DNA from: Streptomyces albidochromogenes
GTDB lineage: Bacteria; Actinomycetota; Actinomycetes; Streptomycetales; Streptomycetaceae
Assembly: GCF_005981925.1 (NCBI RefSeq)
Contig: NZ_VBVX01000040.1
Location: forward strand, 1-32,712
Length of the DNA stretch: 32,712 nt
Reading direction: 5' to 3'
The translations under genes and the position numbers were made by a program. Positions 1 through 8,900 of the stretch are shown in pieces. Position 1 is the first letter of the stretch. Every line of letters begins with the position of its first letter. Under the pieces are notes generated by a model. It did not search any database and was not told the DNA's origin. It was given only the letters and a program-made list of their open reading frames with translations.

Positions 1-1
1 C

Positions 2-2281
2 GCCCGGACCGGCCCCGCCGCGGACGAGTTCGGCGCGCTGCGCCTGCGCTGGGTCGAGCTCTCCCTCGGCTCGGGGTTCGACCCGGCCGCCGAGCCCTAC
101 GCCTCGCGCCTCAAGGAGACCGGCCGCCTCGCCACCGGCTTCCGCGCCACCATGGCCCCGGCCGACACGTCCCTGTGGCCCGGCTACTCCTTCGACCCGC
201 CCGCCGGCATCACCCAGAGCTACAGCCGCCTGTGGACCATGACCCAGGCCTACCTCCAGCCCGGCACGGGCCTCACCGCCGACGCCGGCCTCCTCGCCGA
301 CATCCTCCGCGGCCTCGACCACCTCTCCACCCGCGTCTACAACCCCTCCACCACCCGCTACGGAAACTGGTGGGAGTGGCAGATCGGCAGCCCCCGGCTC
401 CTCATGGACATTGCAGCCGCCCTCCACGACCGGCTGACCGACGCCCAGCGCCTGGCCGCCTGCGCCGCCGTCGACCACTTCGTCCCCGACGCCGTGCTGA
501 AGAACTACTCCGGCACCAGCACCGGAGCCAACCGGGTCGACCTCTGCCGCTCCGTCGCGCTGCGCGGTGTCCTCGGCCGCGCCCCGGCCAAGATCGCCCT
601 CGCCCGCGACGCGCTGTCGCCCGTCTTCCCATACGTGACCGAGGGAGACGGCCTGTACGCCGACGGCTCCTTCGTCCAGCACACCTGGGTCGCCTACTCC
701 GGCACGTACGGCCAGGTCATGCTCGACGGGCTGGGCCGCCTCTTCACCCTGCTCGCGGGCTCCACCTGGGCCGTCACCGACCCGAATCGCCAGATCATCC
801 TCGACTCGGTCGAGAACGCGTACGCGCCCCTCATCTACAACGGCCTGATGATGGACAGCGTCAACGGCCGTGCCATCAGCCGCGGTTACCTCAAGAGCGA
901 CGACCGCAAGGTCATGCGCAGCGACCACTTCCACGGCCAGGGACTCATCGCCGCCGTCCCGCTGCTCGCGGGCGGCGCGTCCGCGGCCGAGCGGGAGCGC
1001 TGGACCGCGATGGTCAAGGGCTGGATCGAGCGCGACCGTACGACGCCCCTGCTCACCGCGCCCCAGTTCGGCGTCGCCGACCTCTCCCGGCTGCACGCCG
1101 TCGCCGCCTCGCCCGTCCCCGCCGCCCCCGAGCCGGTCGCGCACAAGCTCTTCGCCTCCATGGACCGGGCCGTGCACCGGCGCCCCGGCTGGGCGGCCGG
1201 CATCGCGATGGCCTCGGAGCGGATCTCGTACTACGAGTGCGGCAACGGCGAGAACCCGCGCGGCTGGCACACCGGTGCCGGAATGCTCTACTGGTGGCCG
1301 GGGGAGGGCGAGAACGGCCGCAACGACCAGTACACCGACTGGTTCTGGCCCACCGTCGACTTCTACCGGCTGCCCGGCACCACCGTGTCCACCCGGCGGC
1401 TCGCCGACCGGGCGGGCGGCGAATGGGGCGCCCCCAAGCCCGCCGTGAAGTGGGTCGGCGGTGCGACCGACGGCGAGTTCGCCGCTGTCGGGCAGCACCT
1501 CAAGGGCCTCGGCTCCACCCTCGAAGCCCGCAAGTCGTGGTTCTGTGTAGCCGACGCCGTCGTCTGCCTCGGCGCCGGCATCTCCTCCACCGACGGCGTA
1601 CCCGCCGAGACGATCGTCGACAACCGCATGCTGGGAGAGGCCGGTACGAACGCCCTCACCGTCGACGACGGCCGCGCCGCCCCCCGCTGGGCCCACCTCG
1701 AAGGCCACGGCGGCTGGGTCTTCCCCGGAGCGGCCGGAGCGGACCTGAAGACGCTGCGGGAGGACCGCACGGGTTCCTGGAGCGACATCAACACCACCAG
1801 CACCGCCGAACGCCGCACCCGCCGCTACCAGACCCTCTGGCTCGACCACGGCACCGACCCGGTGGACGCCGGCTACGCCTACCTCCTCATGCCCGGCGCC
1901 TCCCGGCGCACGGTCGCCGCCCGCGCGGCCGACACCGGCTGGCTGAAGACGCTCGCCAACACCCGCGCCGTCCAGGCGGTGGCGATCCGATCCCTCGGCG
2001 TCACGGCCGCCAACTTCTGGCAGCCCGGTACGGTGGAGCGGCTGGCCGTGTCGGCCCCGGCGAGCGTGCTCGTCCGCGCGAAACGCCGCACCGCGACCCT
2101 CGCCGTCAGCGAGCCGACGCGCACCGGGCAGCCGCTGGAGGTCACCTGGGCGCACCCTGGCGCCCGCGTCGTCTCGAAGGACCCCTCCGTCGAGGTGCTG
2201 TCCACCGGCCGTACCCTGAGGCTTCGCGTCACGCCGGGAACGGCCGGCGCGAGCCACCGCTGTGAGGTGGCTCTCAGCTGA
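2..2281 (+). CDS. Polysaccharide lyase family 8 (hyaluronate/xanthan-type lyase), 5' end missing
   Basis: The reading frame is open from base 2, upstream of the first Met codon at 152, so the true start and any signal peptide lie outside the window. The product is a PL8-type lyase, normally secreted, that cleaves uronic-acid polysaccharides by beta-elimination. Numbering from the Met at 152, the catalytic set is visible: Asn127 in TGANRVD, His177 in FVQHTW and Tyr186 in GTYGQ. The spacings of 50 and 9 residues equal those of Asn349/His399/Tyr408 in pneumococcal hyaluronate lyase (recalled numbering). An Arg at 240 in VNGR fits the conserved substrate-binding Arg. NWWEWQIG (72-79) and NDQYTDWFWPT mark the alpha/alpha toroid and the start of the beta-sandwich part; the C-terminal region after about residue 620 looks like a beta domain. 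The exact substrate (hyaluronan, chondroitin, xanthan) cannot be told. No neighbouring sugar-use genes are seen. Confidence 0.9.
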   Translation, partial: ARTGPAADEFGALRLRWVELSLGSGFDPAAEPYASRLKETGRLATGFRATMAPADTSLWPGYSFDPPAGITQSYSRLWTMTQAYLQPGTGLTADAGLLADILRGLDHLSTRVYNPSTTRYGNWWEWQIGSPRLLMDIAAALHDRLTDAQRLAACAAVDHFVPDAVLKNYSGTSTGANRVDLCRSVALRGVLGRAPAKIALARDALSPVFPYVTEGDGLYADGSFVQHTWVAYSGTYGQVMLDGLGRLFTLLAGSTWAVTDPNRQIILDSVENAYAPLIYNGLMMDSVNGRAISRGYLKSDDRKVMRSDHFHGQGLIAAVPLLAGGASAAERERWTAMVKGWIERDRTTPLLTAPQFGVADLSRLHAVAASPVPAAPEPVAHKLFASMDRAVHRRPGWAAGIAMASERISYYECGNGENPRGWHTGAGMLYWWPGEGENGRNDQYTDWFWPTVDFYRLPGTTVSTRRLADRAGGEWGAPKPAVKWVGGATDGEFAAVGQHLKGLGSTLEARKSWFCVADAVVCLGAGISSTDGVPAETIVDNRMLGEAGTNALTVDDGRAAPRWAHLEGHGGWVFPGAAGADLKTLREDRTGSWSDINTTSTAERRTRRYQTLWLDHGTDPVDAGYAYLLMPGASRRTVAARAADTGWLKTLANTRAVQAVAIRSLGVTAANFWQPGTVERLAVSAPASVLVRAKRRTATLAVSEPTRTGQPLEVTWAHPGARVVSKDPSVEVLSTGRTLRLRVTPGTAGASHRCEVALS

Positions 2282-2433
2282 CCGCGCCGGACGCGCTTGT
2301 CGGACCTCCACAACGGCCGACGGCTCTGAGCTGGTAGTTAGGCTGCACGGCCGGATGGTTCTGTTCGGTGGTGACAGGAGAACGGGCCGGAGACTGTGAA
2401 GAGTCGACGGCCTGTTTTTCTTGTACTCCTCCG

Positions 2434-2439
2434 TAGGGT
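2434..2439 (+). promoter_or_regulatory. Candidate -10 box (TAGGGT) for a leaderless accB transcript
   Basis: TAGGGT fits the TANNNT consensus of vegetative Streptomyces promoters and covers -12 to -7 relative to the A of the accB ATG at 2446. That is the spacing expected if transcription starts at the ATG. No Shine-Dalgarno-like GGAGG lies in the 15 bases before the ATG, and no clear -35 box is seen. Confidence 0.55.
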
Positions 2440-2445
2440 CGGTAC

Positions 2446-4029
2446 ATGACCGTTTTGGACCAGACGCCGAGCGAGCCCACCGACGCCCGTGGCCGGGTGG
2501 CCGAACTGCTCGCGCTGCGCGAGCAGGCCCGCCGCGGCCCCAGTGAGCGGGCGACCGAAGCCCAGCACGCCAAGGGCAAGCTGACCGCCCGTGAGCGCAT
2601 CGAGCTGCTGCTCGACCCGGGTACGTTCAAGGAGGTCGAGCAGCTGCGCCGGCACCGGGCGACCGGGTTCGGCCTGGAGGCCAAGAAGCCGTACACCGAC
2701 GGTGTCGTCACCGGCTGGGGCACGGTGGAAGGCCGTACGGTCTTCGTCTACGCCCACGACTTCCGCATCTTCGGCGGCGCGCTGGGCGAGGCCCACGCCA
2801 CCAAGATCCACAAGATCATGGACATGGCCATCTCGGCCGGCGCTCCGCTGGTCTCCCTCAACGACGGCGCCGGCGCCCGTATCCAGGAGGGCGTCTCGGC
2901 GCTCGCCGGCTACGGCGGCATCTTCCAGCGCAACACCCGCGCCTCCGGTGTCATCCCGCAGATCTCGGTGATGCTCGGCCCGTGCGCGGGCGGCGCGGCG
3001 TACAGCCCCGCCCTCACGGACTTCGTCTTCATGGTCCGCGAGACCTCGCAGATGTTCATCACGGGCCCGGACGTCGTGCGCGCCGTGACCGGCGAGGAGA
3101 TCACCCAGAACGGCCTCGGCGGCGCCGACGTGCACGCCGAGACCTCGGGCGTCGCGCACTTCGCGTACGACGACGAGGAGACCTGCATCGCCGAGGTCCG
3201 CTACCTGATCTCGATGCTGCCGTCCAACAACCGCGAGAACCCGCCCACCGTCGAGTCCGAGGACCCCGAGGACCGTCGCTCCGACGTGCTCCTCGACCTG
3301 GTACCGGCCGACGGCAACCGCCCGTACGACATGCGCAAGGTCATCGAGGAGCTCGTCGACGACGGCGACTTCCTGGAGATCCACGAGCGCTGGGCCACCA
3401 ACATCATCTGCACCCTGGCCCGCCTCGGCGGCCAGGTCGTCGGCATCGTCGCCAACCAGCCGCAGTCGCTGGCCGGTGTCCTCGACATCGAGGCCAGCGA
3501 GAAGGCCGCGCGCTTCGTCCAGATGTGCGACGCGTTCAACATCCCGATCGTCACCCTGTTGGACGTCCCCGGGTTCCTGCCGGGCGTCGACCAGGAGCAC
3601 GGTGGGATCATCCGCCACGGCGCCAAGCTGCTGTACGCCTACTGCAACGCCACCGTGCCCCGGATCTCCCTGATCCTGCGGAAGGCCTACGGAGGTGCGT
3701 ACATCGTCATGGACTCCCAGTCCATCGGTGCCGACCTCACGTACGCCTGGCCCACCAACGAGATCGCGGTGATGGGCGCCGAGGGCGCGGCCAACGTCAT
3801 CTTCCGCAAGCAGATCGCCGACGCCGACGACCCCGAGGCCATGCGCGCCCGCATGGTCAAGGAGTACAAGGCCGAGCTCATGCACCCCTACTACGCCGCG
3901 GAGCGCGGCCTGGTCGACGACGTGATCGACCCGGCCGAGACGCGCGAGGTGCTGATCGCCTCCCTCGCCATGCTCCGCAGCAAGCACGCCGACCTGCCGT
4001 CGCGCAAGCACGGCAACCCCCCGCAGTAA
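2446..4029 (+). CDS. accB: Acyl-CoA carboxylase carboxyltransferase beta subunit (AccB type)
   Basis: This is the 527-residue carboxyltransferase subunit that moves CO2 from biotin on an AccA-type alpha subunit to acetyl-, propionyl- or butyryl-CoA. It supplies malonyl-CoA and methylmalonyl-CoA for fatty acids and polyketides in the cytoplasm. Both crotonase-fold halves are present, with oxyanion-hole glycine motifs GGAAYSPALT (about 183-192) and GGAYIVMDSQ (416-425). Residue 420 in GGAYI is Ile. In S. coelicolor the matching position (422) is Ile in promiscuous AccB and Asp in propionyl-specific PccB, so this is the AccB type. Length is normal. accE follows after 25 bases. The ATG at 2446 is favoured because the conserved N-terminus starts there and a -10 box sits just before it. 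Naming differs between databases (accB, accD, pccB). Confidence 0.95.
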   Translation: MTVLDQTPSEPTDARGRVAELLALREQARRGPSERATEAQHAKGKLTARERIELLLDPGTFKEVEQLRRHRATGFGLEAKKPYTDGVVTGWGTVEGRTVFVYAHDFRIFGGALGEAHATKIHKIMDMAISAGAPLVSLNDGAGARIQEGVSALAGYGGIFQRNTRASGVIPQISVMLGPCAGGAAYSPALTDFVFMVRETSQMFITGPDVVRAVTGEEITQNGLGGADVHAETSGVAHFAYDDEETCIAEVRYLISMLPSNNRENPPTVESEDPEDRRSDVLLDLVPADGNRPYDMRKVIEELVDDGDFLEIHERWATNIICTLARLGGQVVGIVANQPQSLAGVLDIEASEKAARFVQMCDAFNIPIVTLLDVPGFLPGVDQEHGGIIRHGAKLLYAYCNATVPRISLILRKAYGGAYIVMDSQSIGADLTYAWPTNEIAVMGAEGAANVIFRKQIADADDPEAMRARMVKEYKAELMHPYYAAERGLVDDVIDPAETREVLIASLAMLRSKHADLPSRKHGNPPQ

Positions 4030-4054
4030 TCCTGCGACGAAGAGGAGAACCTCA

Positions 4055-4249
4055 GTGAACGAGTCTTTGCTGCGCGTCGAGAAGGGCCACGCCGAGCCCG
4101 AGGAACTGGCCGCGATCACCGCGGTCCTGATGGCCCGCGCCGCGAACCGCTCCGACGAGGCCCCGGCCCACCACGGCCGCTCCACGGCCGGCTGGCGCCG
4201 CCTGGAGCGCACCCCGGGCTTCCGCGCCCCGCACAGCTGGCAGGGCTGA
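4055..4249 (+). CDS. accE: Acyl-CoA carboxylase epsilon subunit
   Basis: The 64-residue protein matches the small epsilon subunit found only in actinobacterial acyl-CoA carboxylases, which bridges and activates the alpha and beta subunits. The N-terminal half is helical and acidic (ESLLRVEKGHAEPEELAAITAVLMAR), a typical AccE/PccE helix. The C-terminus SAGW-like segment (STAGWRRLERTPGFRAPHSW) is the usual ending of this family. The GTG start at 4055 is preceded by GAGGAG eight bases upstream. It is translated from the accB message and ends before a strong hairpin at 4279-4317. Its position next to an AccB-type beta subunit favours the acetyl-CoA carboxylase epsilon over PccE. Confidence 0.93.
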   Translation: MNESLLRVEKGHAEPEELAAITAVLMARAANRSDEAPAHHGRSTAGWRRLERTPGFRAPHSWQG

Positions 4250-4278
4250 GCCCGACCGCCTTTCCCGGCGCGTACGAC

Positions 4279-4317
4279 GAAGGCCCCCGTCCACTCTCGC
4301 GAGTGGCGGGGGCCTTT
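4279..4317. terminator. Bidirectional terminator between accBE and conservon 2
   Basis: GGCCCCC (4282-4288) and CCACTC (4291-4296) pair with GAGTGG (4301-4306) and GGGGGCC (4308-4314) around a TCGC loop, with one bulged T at 4290. It sits between two convergent transcription units, accBE (+) and cvnD2 (-). Confidence 0.85.
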
Positions 4318-4340
4318 CTCGTACGCGCGCTGGCGTACGC

Positions 4341-4922
4341 CTACCGCAGCCGCGCCATCAGGGCGTGCTCGACCAGCGTGATCAGCGCGCTCTTGGCGTC
4401 CGCGCGGTGGCGGGCGTCGGTGGTGAGGATCGGGGTGTCGGGGCCGATCTGCAGGGCCTCGCGCACCTCGTCGGGGTTGTACGGCTGGTGGCCGTCGAAG
4501 CCGTTGAGGGCGATGACGAACGGCAGCCCGCTGTTCTCGAAGTAGTCGACGGCGGGGAAGCAGTCGGCGAGCCTCCTCGTGTCGACCAGGACGACGGCGC
4601 CGATCGCACCGCGCACGAGGTCGTCCCACATGAACCAGAAGCGGTCCTGACCGGGCGTACCGAAGAGGTACAGGATCAGGTCCTGGTCCAGGGTGATGCG
4701 GCCGAAGTCCATGGCCACCGTGGTGGTGGTCTTGTCTCCGGTGTGGGTGAGGTCGTCGATGCCCGCCGAAGCGGACGTCATGACGGCCTCGGTGCGCAGC
4801 GGGTTGATCTCCGAGACGGCTCCGACGAACGTGGTCTTGCCCACGCCGAAACCGCCCGCCACCACGATCTTCGCGGAGGTTGTGGAGCGGGCTGCTCCGC
4901 TGCTAGAGCTTGCGAAGTCCAC
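4341..4922 (-). CDS. cvnD2: Conservon Ras-like GTPase CvnD (second conservon)
   Basis: This 193-residue small GTPase resembles MglA/Ras and acts as the output switch of a conservon. The P-loop GGFGVGKT is at 23-30 and the G3 region FGTPGQ at 87-92; here the usual DxxG aspartate is replaced (LFGTPGQ). The G4 motif is NGFD at 140-143, with a Gly where Lys is usual. The start is GTG at 4922, inside the end of cvnC2, giving a 20-base overlap that is also present in the other conservon; this suggests translational coupling. It is the last gene of the operon before the hairpin at 4279-4317. It differs from CvnD1 at 11 of 193 positions. In S. coelicolor, conservon proteins form a membrane-associated complex with the CvnA sensor; the signal is unknown. 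Confidence 0.93.
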   Translation of the reverse strand: MDFASSSSGAARSTTSAKIVVAGGFGVGKTTFVGAVSEINPLRTEAVMTSASAGIDDLTHTGDKTTTTVAMDFGRITLDQDLILYLFGTPGQDRFWFMWDDLVRGAIGAVVLVDTRRLADCFPAVDYFENSGLPFVIALNGFDGHQPYNPDEVREALQIGPDTPILTTDARHRADAKSALITLVEHALMARLR

Positions 4923-5457
4923 TGAGCACCCTTTCGAGCAGTGTCACGTCTGGCTGACCGCCGGCGGACTCGTCGCCGCCGGGCTGGTGAATGGCTACAA
5001 GTCCGGCCTCGGCCAGGTCGGCGACGAGGATCCGGGCCACCCCGAGGGGGATGGTGAGAAGTGCCGAGATCTCGGCGACCGACTTGATCTCCCGGCACAG
5101 ATGGCAGATCCGCTGGTGCTCGGGCAGCTGCCCTTGCAGACGTGACGGGTCCGCCGTGGTGCTGACCAGTGCCTCGATGGCGAGCTGGTAGCGCGGCCTG
5201 GTGCGGCCGCCGGTCATCGCGTAGGGCCGGACCAGCGGGTTGTGGTTCGCCTGCGAGGCGGCGGGCGCGGGGGCCCGCCGCGACTGCGCCGGCTGGACCC
5301 GCTGCTGCGGCTGCCGCTGGTGCGGCTGCTGCTGCTCGTACTGCTGCGGCCGGCTCGGCGCGGAGGGGAAGTTGAACCTGTTGTGCGAGGTGTCACCCTG
5401 ATTCTGACCCTGGCCGTAAGGCCAGTTGGCCGAAGAACCGTCCGGGGGTGTTGCCAC
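4903..5457 (-). CDS. cvnC2: DUF742 protein CvnC (second conservon)
   Basis: The 184-residue DUF742 protein is the third conservon component. The N-terminal ~75 residues are Gln/Pro-rich and probably disordered. The conserved part begins at LVRPYAMTGGRTRP and includes a helix-turn-helix-like stretch (SVAEISALLTIPLGVARILVADL), as is typical of DUF742, though DNA binding is not established. The frame is open further up to a TTG at 5532, but a near-perfect ribosome site GGAGGAGG lies seven bases before the GTG at 5457, so the shorter start is chosen. This leaves 92 bases between cvnB2 and cvnC2. The stop codon lies 20 bases inside cvnD2. The protein has a longer low-complexity N-terminus than CvnC1. 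Confidence 0.9.
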   Translation of the reverse strand: MATPPDGSSANWPYGQGQNQGDTSHNRFNFPSAPSRPQQYEQQQPHQRQPQQRVQPAQSRRAPAPAASQANHNPLVRPYAMTGGRTRPRYQLAIEALVSTTADPSRLQGQLPEHQRICHLCREIKSVAEISALLTIPLGVARILVADLAEAGLVAIHQPGGDESAGGQPDVTLLERVLSGLRKL

Positions 5458-5549
5458 GTTTCCTCCTCCGACTGCCGGGCGCCCGATCGCTGAGGTGCCA
5501 CGTTCCCGAACATTAAAGCCCGTGGACACCAAAGCGCACTCTTTGTCTG

Positions 5550-5972
5550 CTAGTTGAGAAGACTTCCTTGCAGCTCGGCGCGCAGGTCCGGAGTGAGGAC
5601 ACTGCCTGCCCTGTCCACCAGGAGAGCCATTTCGTAGCCCACCAGGCCGATGTCGGCCTCCGGGTGGGCGAGTACGGCCAGCGAGGAGCCGTCCGAGATC
5701 GACATGAGGAAGAGGAAGCCGCGCTCCATCTCCACCACGGTCTGGTTGACCGCGCCGCCCTCGAAGATCCGGGACGCACCCGCCGTAAGCGAGGTGAGTC
5801 CGGAGGCCACCGCTGCCAGCTGGTCGGCGCGGTCCCGGGGGAAGCCCTCGGACATCGCCAGCAGGAGTCCGTCGGCGGAGACCACCACCGTGTGGGACAC
5901 CCCGGGGGTGTTGTCCACGAAGTTGGTGATCAACCAGTTCAGATTCTGCGCCGCCTGGCTCATCGGGCTCAC
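5550..5972 (-). CDS. cvnB2: Roadblock/LC7 protein CvnB (second conservon)
   Basis: The 140-residue roadblock/LC7 protein resembles MglB-type GTPase regulators and is expected to bind the CvnD GTPase. The whole protein is the domain (NLNWLITNFVDNTPGV ... VVVSADGLLLAMSEG ... GSSLAVLAHPEADIGLVGYEMALLVDR). The start is ambiguous: GTG at 5972 has AGGAG seven bases upstream, while the ATG at 5963 is too far from it, so GTG is preferred. The GTG start lies one base past the cvnA2 stop (TAG at 5976-5974), so translation is probably coupled. It differs from CvnB1 at only 5 of 140 positions, far less than the sensors differ. Confidence 0.92.
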   Translation of the reverse strand: MSPMSQAAQNLNWLITNFVDNTPGVSHTVVVSADGLLLAMSEGFPRDRADQLAAVASGLTSLTAGASRIFEGGAVNQTVVEMERGFLFLMSISDGSSLAVLAHPEADIGLVGYEMALLVDRAGSVLTPDLRAELQGSLLN

Positions 5973-5973
5973 A

Positions 5974-8900
5974 CTAACGCTCCTGGTTGTAGGTGTTGCC
6001 ATGGCCACCGTTCTGATCGTAGGTGGCCGCCGTGTTCGTGTCCGTTCCCGCGTTGCGACCCTGCTGGACACCCCGGCGCAGGTTGCTCAACCTGCCCCGG
6101 ACGTCCTCGGGAGCGCGGGAGACCTGTGGGCCGCCCTGCGGGGTCTGCTCCGCGGTTCCCTCGACCAGGTTGGCCTTGGGTACCCGCCGGGGAAGACCGG
6201 AGGAGGTCACTCCGCCCGCCTTGGGCTCACGGAGCTTCTCCGCCCGCTGCCAGCGCTCGTCGTTCGACGAACGCCAGTCGTCGGTGCCGGTGCTGCCCTT
6301 CCCGGCCCCGTCCTGCTGCGGCTGCTGGGCGACGACCGGCTGCTGCGTCACGTCCTGCCCGACGGAGTCCCCACCGGGCTGCCAGTGCTGCTGGCCGCCG
6401 CGGCGCGGGAGACCGGCGTCGGTCATCTCGTGGCCGGGGGCCGGGGCGGAACCCGGACGGTCGAAGCCTACGCGCTCCCGGTCGTTCTCGGGAGCGCCCG
6501 GCGCAGATTCCGCTTCCGACCCGAACTCCGGTTCGTAGGCTCCCTGATAGGAACCCTGATCCGGCCAGTTCCCCTGGTGGGAGGTGGAATCGTACGAGTC
6601 TTCGTACGTCGCCTGCGGTGCAGCCTGGTCCTGGTAGTCGGAGTCCGGATACGTCTGGTACGCCGGGTACTCGTCGTACCCGCCCTGGTCGTACGCCGGC
6701 TGCTGGGGCTGCTCGTACTGCTGCTGCGGGTCGTCGTACGACGCCTGCGGCGCCTCGTCGCGGAACAGCGGGCGGTCGCCGGTGGCCTGGGCCTCCAGCT
6801 GGGCGCGCCGCTCCTCGCGGAGCAGCGAGCGGCCCACCGGGTCCAGCTGCGCCTCGTCGGCCTCGTTGCCGTAGCGCGAGTCGTCGAAGCCCAGCTCGGC
6901 CGCGGTGCGCATCGGGGCGCTCTCGTAGACCTGCTGCTCGGGGATGATCGAGGAGACGGTGAAGTCGTCGTGCGGGAGCTGCTCGCCGCCACCACCGTGG
7001 GTGATGGCGTCCGGCAGCATGACGAGCGACGTCGTACCGGCCTGCTCGCCCGACGGGCGGAGCTGGACGCGGATGCTGTGGCGGTCCGCGAGGCGGCCGA
7101 CCACGAACAGGCCCATGCGCTGCGAGACGGCGGCGTCCACGGTCGGCGGGTTCGCCAGCTTGTGGTTGATGTCCGCGAAGTCCTCGGCGGTGAGGCCGAT
7201 GCCCTTGTCGTGGATCTCGATCATGACGCGGCCGTCGGGCAGCCGGGTCGCGGTGACGCGGACCTTCGTCTGCGGCGAGGAGAACGTGGTGGCGTTCTCC
7301 AGGAGCTCGGCGAGCAGGTGCACGAGGTCGGTCACGGCCTGGCCGTGGATCTCCGACTCCGGCACGCCGCTGAGCTCGATGCGCTCGTAGCTCTCCACCT
7401 CGGAGGAGGCGGCGCGCAGCACGTCGACGAGCGGGACCGGCTGGTTCCAGCGGCGGCCCGGCTCCTCACCGGCGAGGACGAGGAGGTTCTCACCGTTGCG
7501 GCGCATACGGGTCGCCAGGTGGTCCAGCTTGAAGAGGTTCTCCAGCTGGTCCGGGTCGGCCTCGTTGTTCTCCAGATCGGTGATCAGCGTCAGCTGGCCC
7601 TCGATCAGGGACTGGTTGCGGCGCGAAAGGTTCGTGAAGATCGCGTTGACGTTGCCCCGGAGCATGGCCTGCTCGGCGGCGAGCCGGACGGCCTCGCGGT
7701 GCACCTGGTCGAAGGCGCGGGCGACCTCGCCGATCTCGTCGTGCGACGTGATCGGGATCGGCTCGACACGGGTGTCGACGCGGCCGGGCTCCGTACGGGA
7801 GAGCTGGTCGACCAGCATCGGCAGGCGCTGCTCGGCGATGCCGAAGGCGGCGGTCCGCAGCCGGCTCATCGCGCTGCTCATCTGGCGGGCCATGAGACCG
7901 GCCAGGATGACCGAGGTCAGCAGAGCGATGACGACGATCAGACCGTTGACGATGGCGTCGGTCTTGGCGTCGGAGGAGATCGTCGCCGCCTCGTCCACCG
8001 CCTTGTCGACGAGGCCCTGCTCGATCTCCGTGTAGCCGTCGAACTTGGCCGTGGCGGCGGCCATCCAGACCTCGGATGTGACGCCCTGGGCCTTCAGGCC
8101 CGAGGGCTTGCCCTGGCCGATCGCCTCGGCCATGCCGTCGAGGATCGAGCCGCCCTTGCTCGGCGGCGCCTTGAAGGGCACGCCGGCCTGCTGGGCCTGC
8201 TGCTTGGCGGCGGCGAGCTTCTTGGCCCCGTCCTCCGCCTTGCCCTTCATGATGCGTTCGAGCTTGTCGGTGTCCGCCTGCGTACCGCCGGAGACGTACT
8301 CGCCGAGGGCGATCTGCTCCAGGTAGTTGTACGAGTTGAACGCGACCGTCTGCTTCGCCAGCTTCTCCGGGTCGCCGCTCGGGCGGACCAGGAGGTGCAC
8401 GCCGATGGAACGCTGGAGCGACGTGGCGGCCTTGGCGAGCTGGACGGCGTAGACCGTACGGCCGTACGAGGTGATGTTGCCGGTGCCCAGACCCAGCTCG
8501 TTCGACAGCTCCATCAGGTAGTGATGGATCTGGACGTAGCCCTCTTCGGTCTTCACCGGGTCGAGGGCCTCGCTGTACGCGGCCTTGCGGAGCGCGGCGA
8601 GCTTCGGCTCCTCCTTGGCGAAGAGGCCGAGGCGGCGTTCGAGGCCCTGCTTCCCCGGGATGTCCTCGGTGGCCTCCTGGAACTTCTCCGCGGCCTCGTC
8701 GGTCGCGGCGTACGCCTCGGCGACCTCGGGGCTCTTGCGCTTGCCGCGCAGGAGGGGGTCGGCGGTCAGGTCGCGCTCGTTGAGCAGCGCCTGTCCGTAC
8801 TCCGAGGCGGCGCGGACGAGGACCGCGGTCTTCTCGGCGTCCTGCGCCTCGCGCCAGGTGTCGATCGAGCCCTTGACCTGGAAGCCGCCCATGACGAGGC

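Noticed and set aside
2338..4629. 763-residue minus-strand frame opposite accBE
   Set aside because: Shadow of accB; the accB frame has full catalytic motifs.
5458..5532. Extended start of cvnC2 at TTG 5532
   Set aside because: A near-perfect GGAGGAGG site directly precedes the GTG at 5457.
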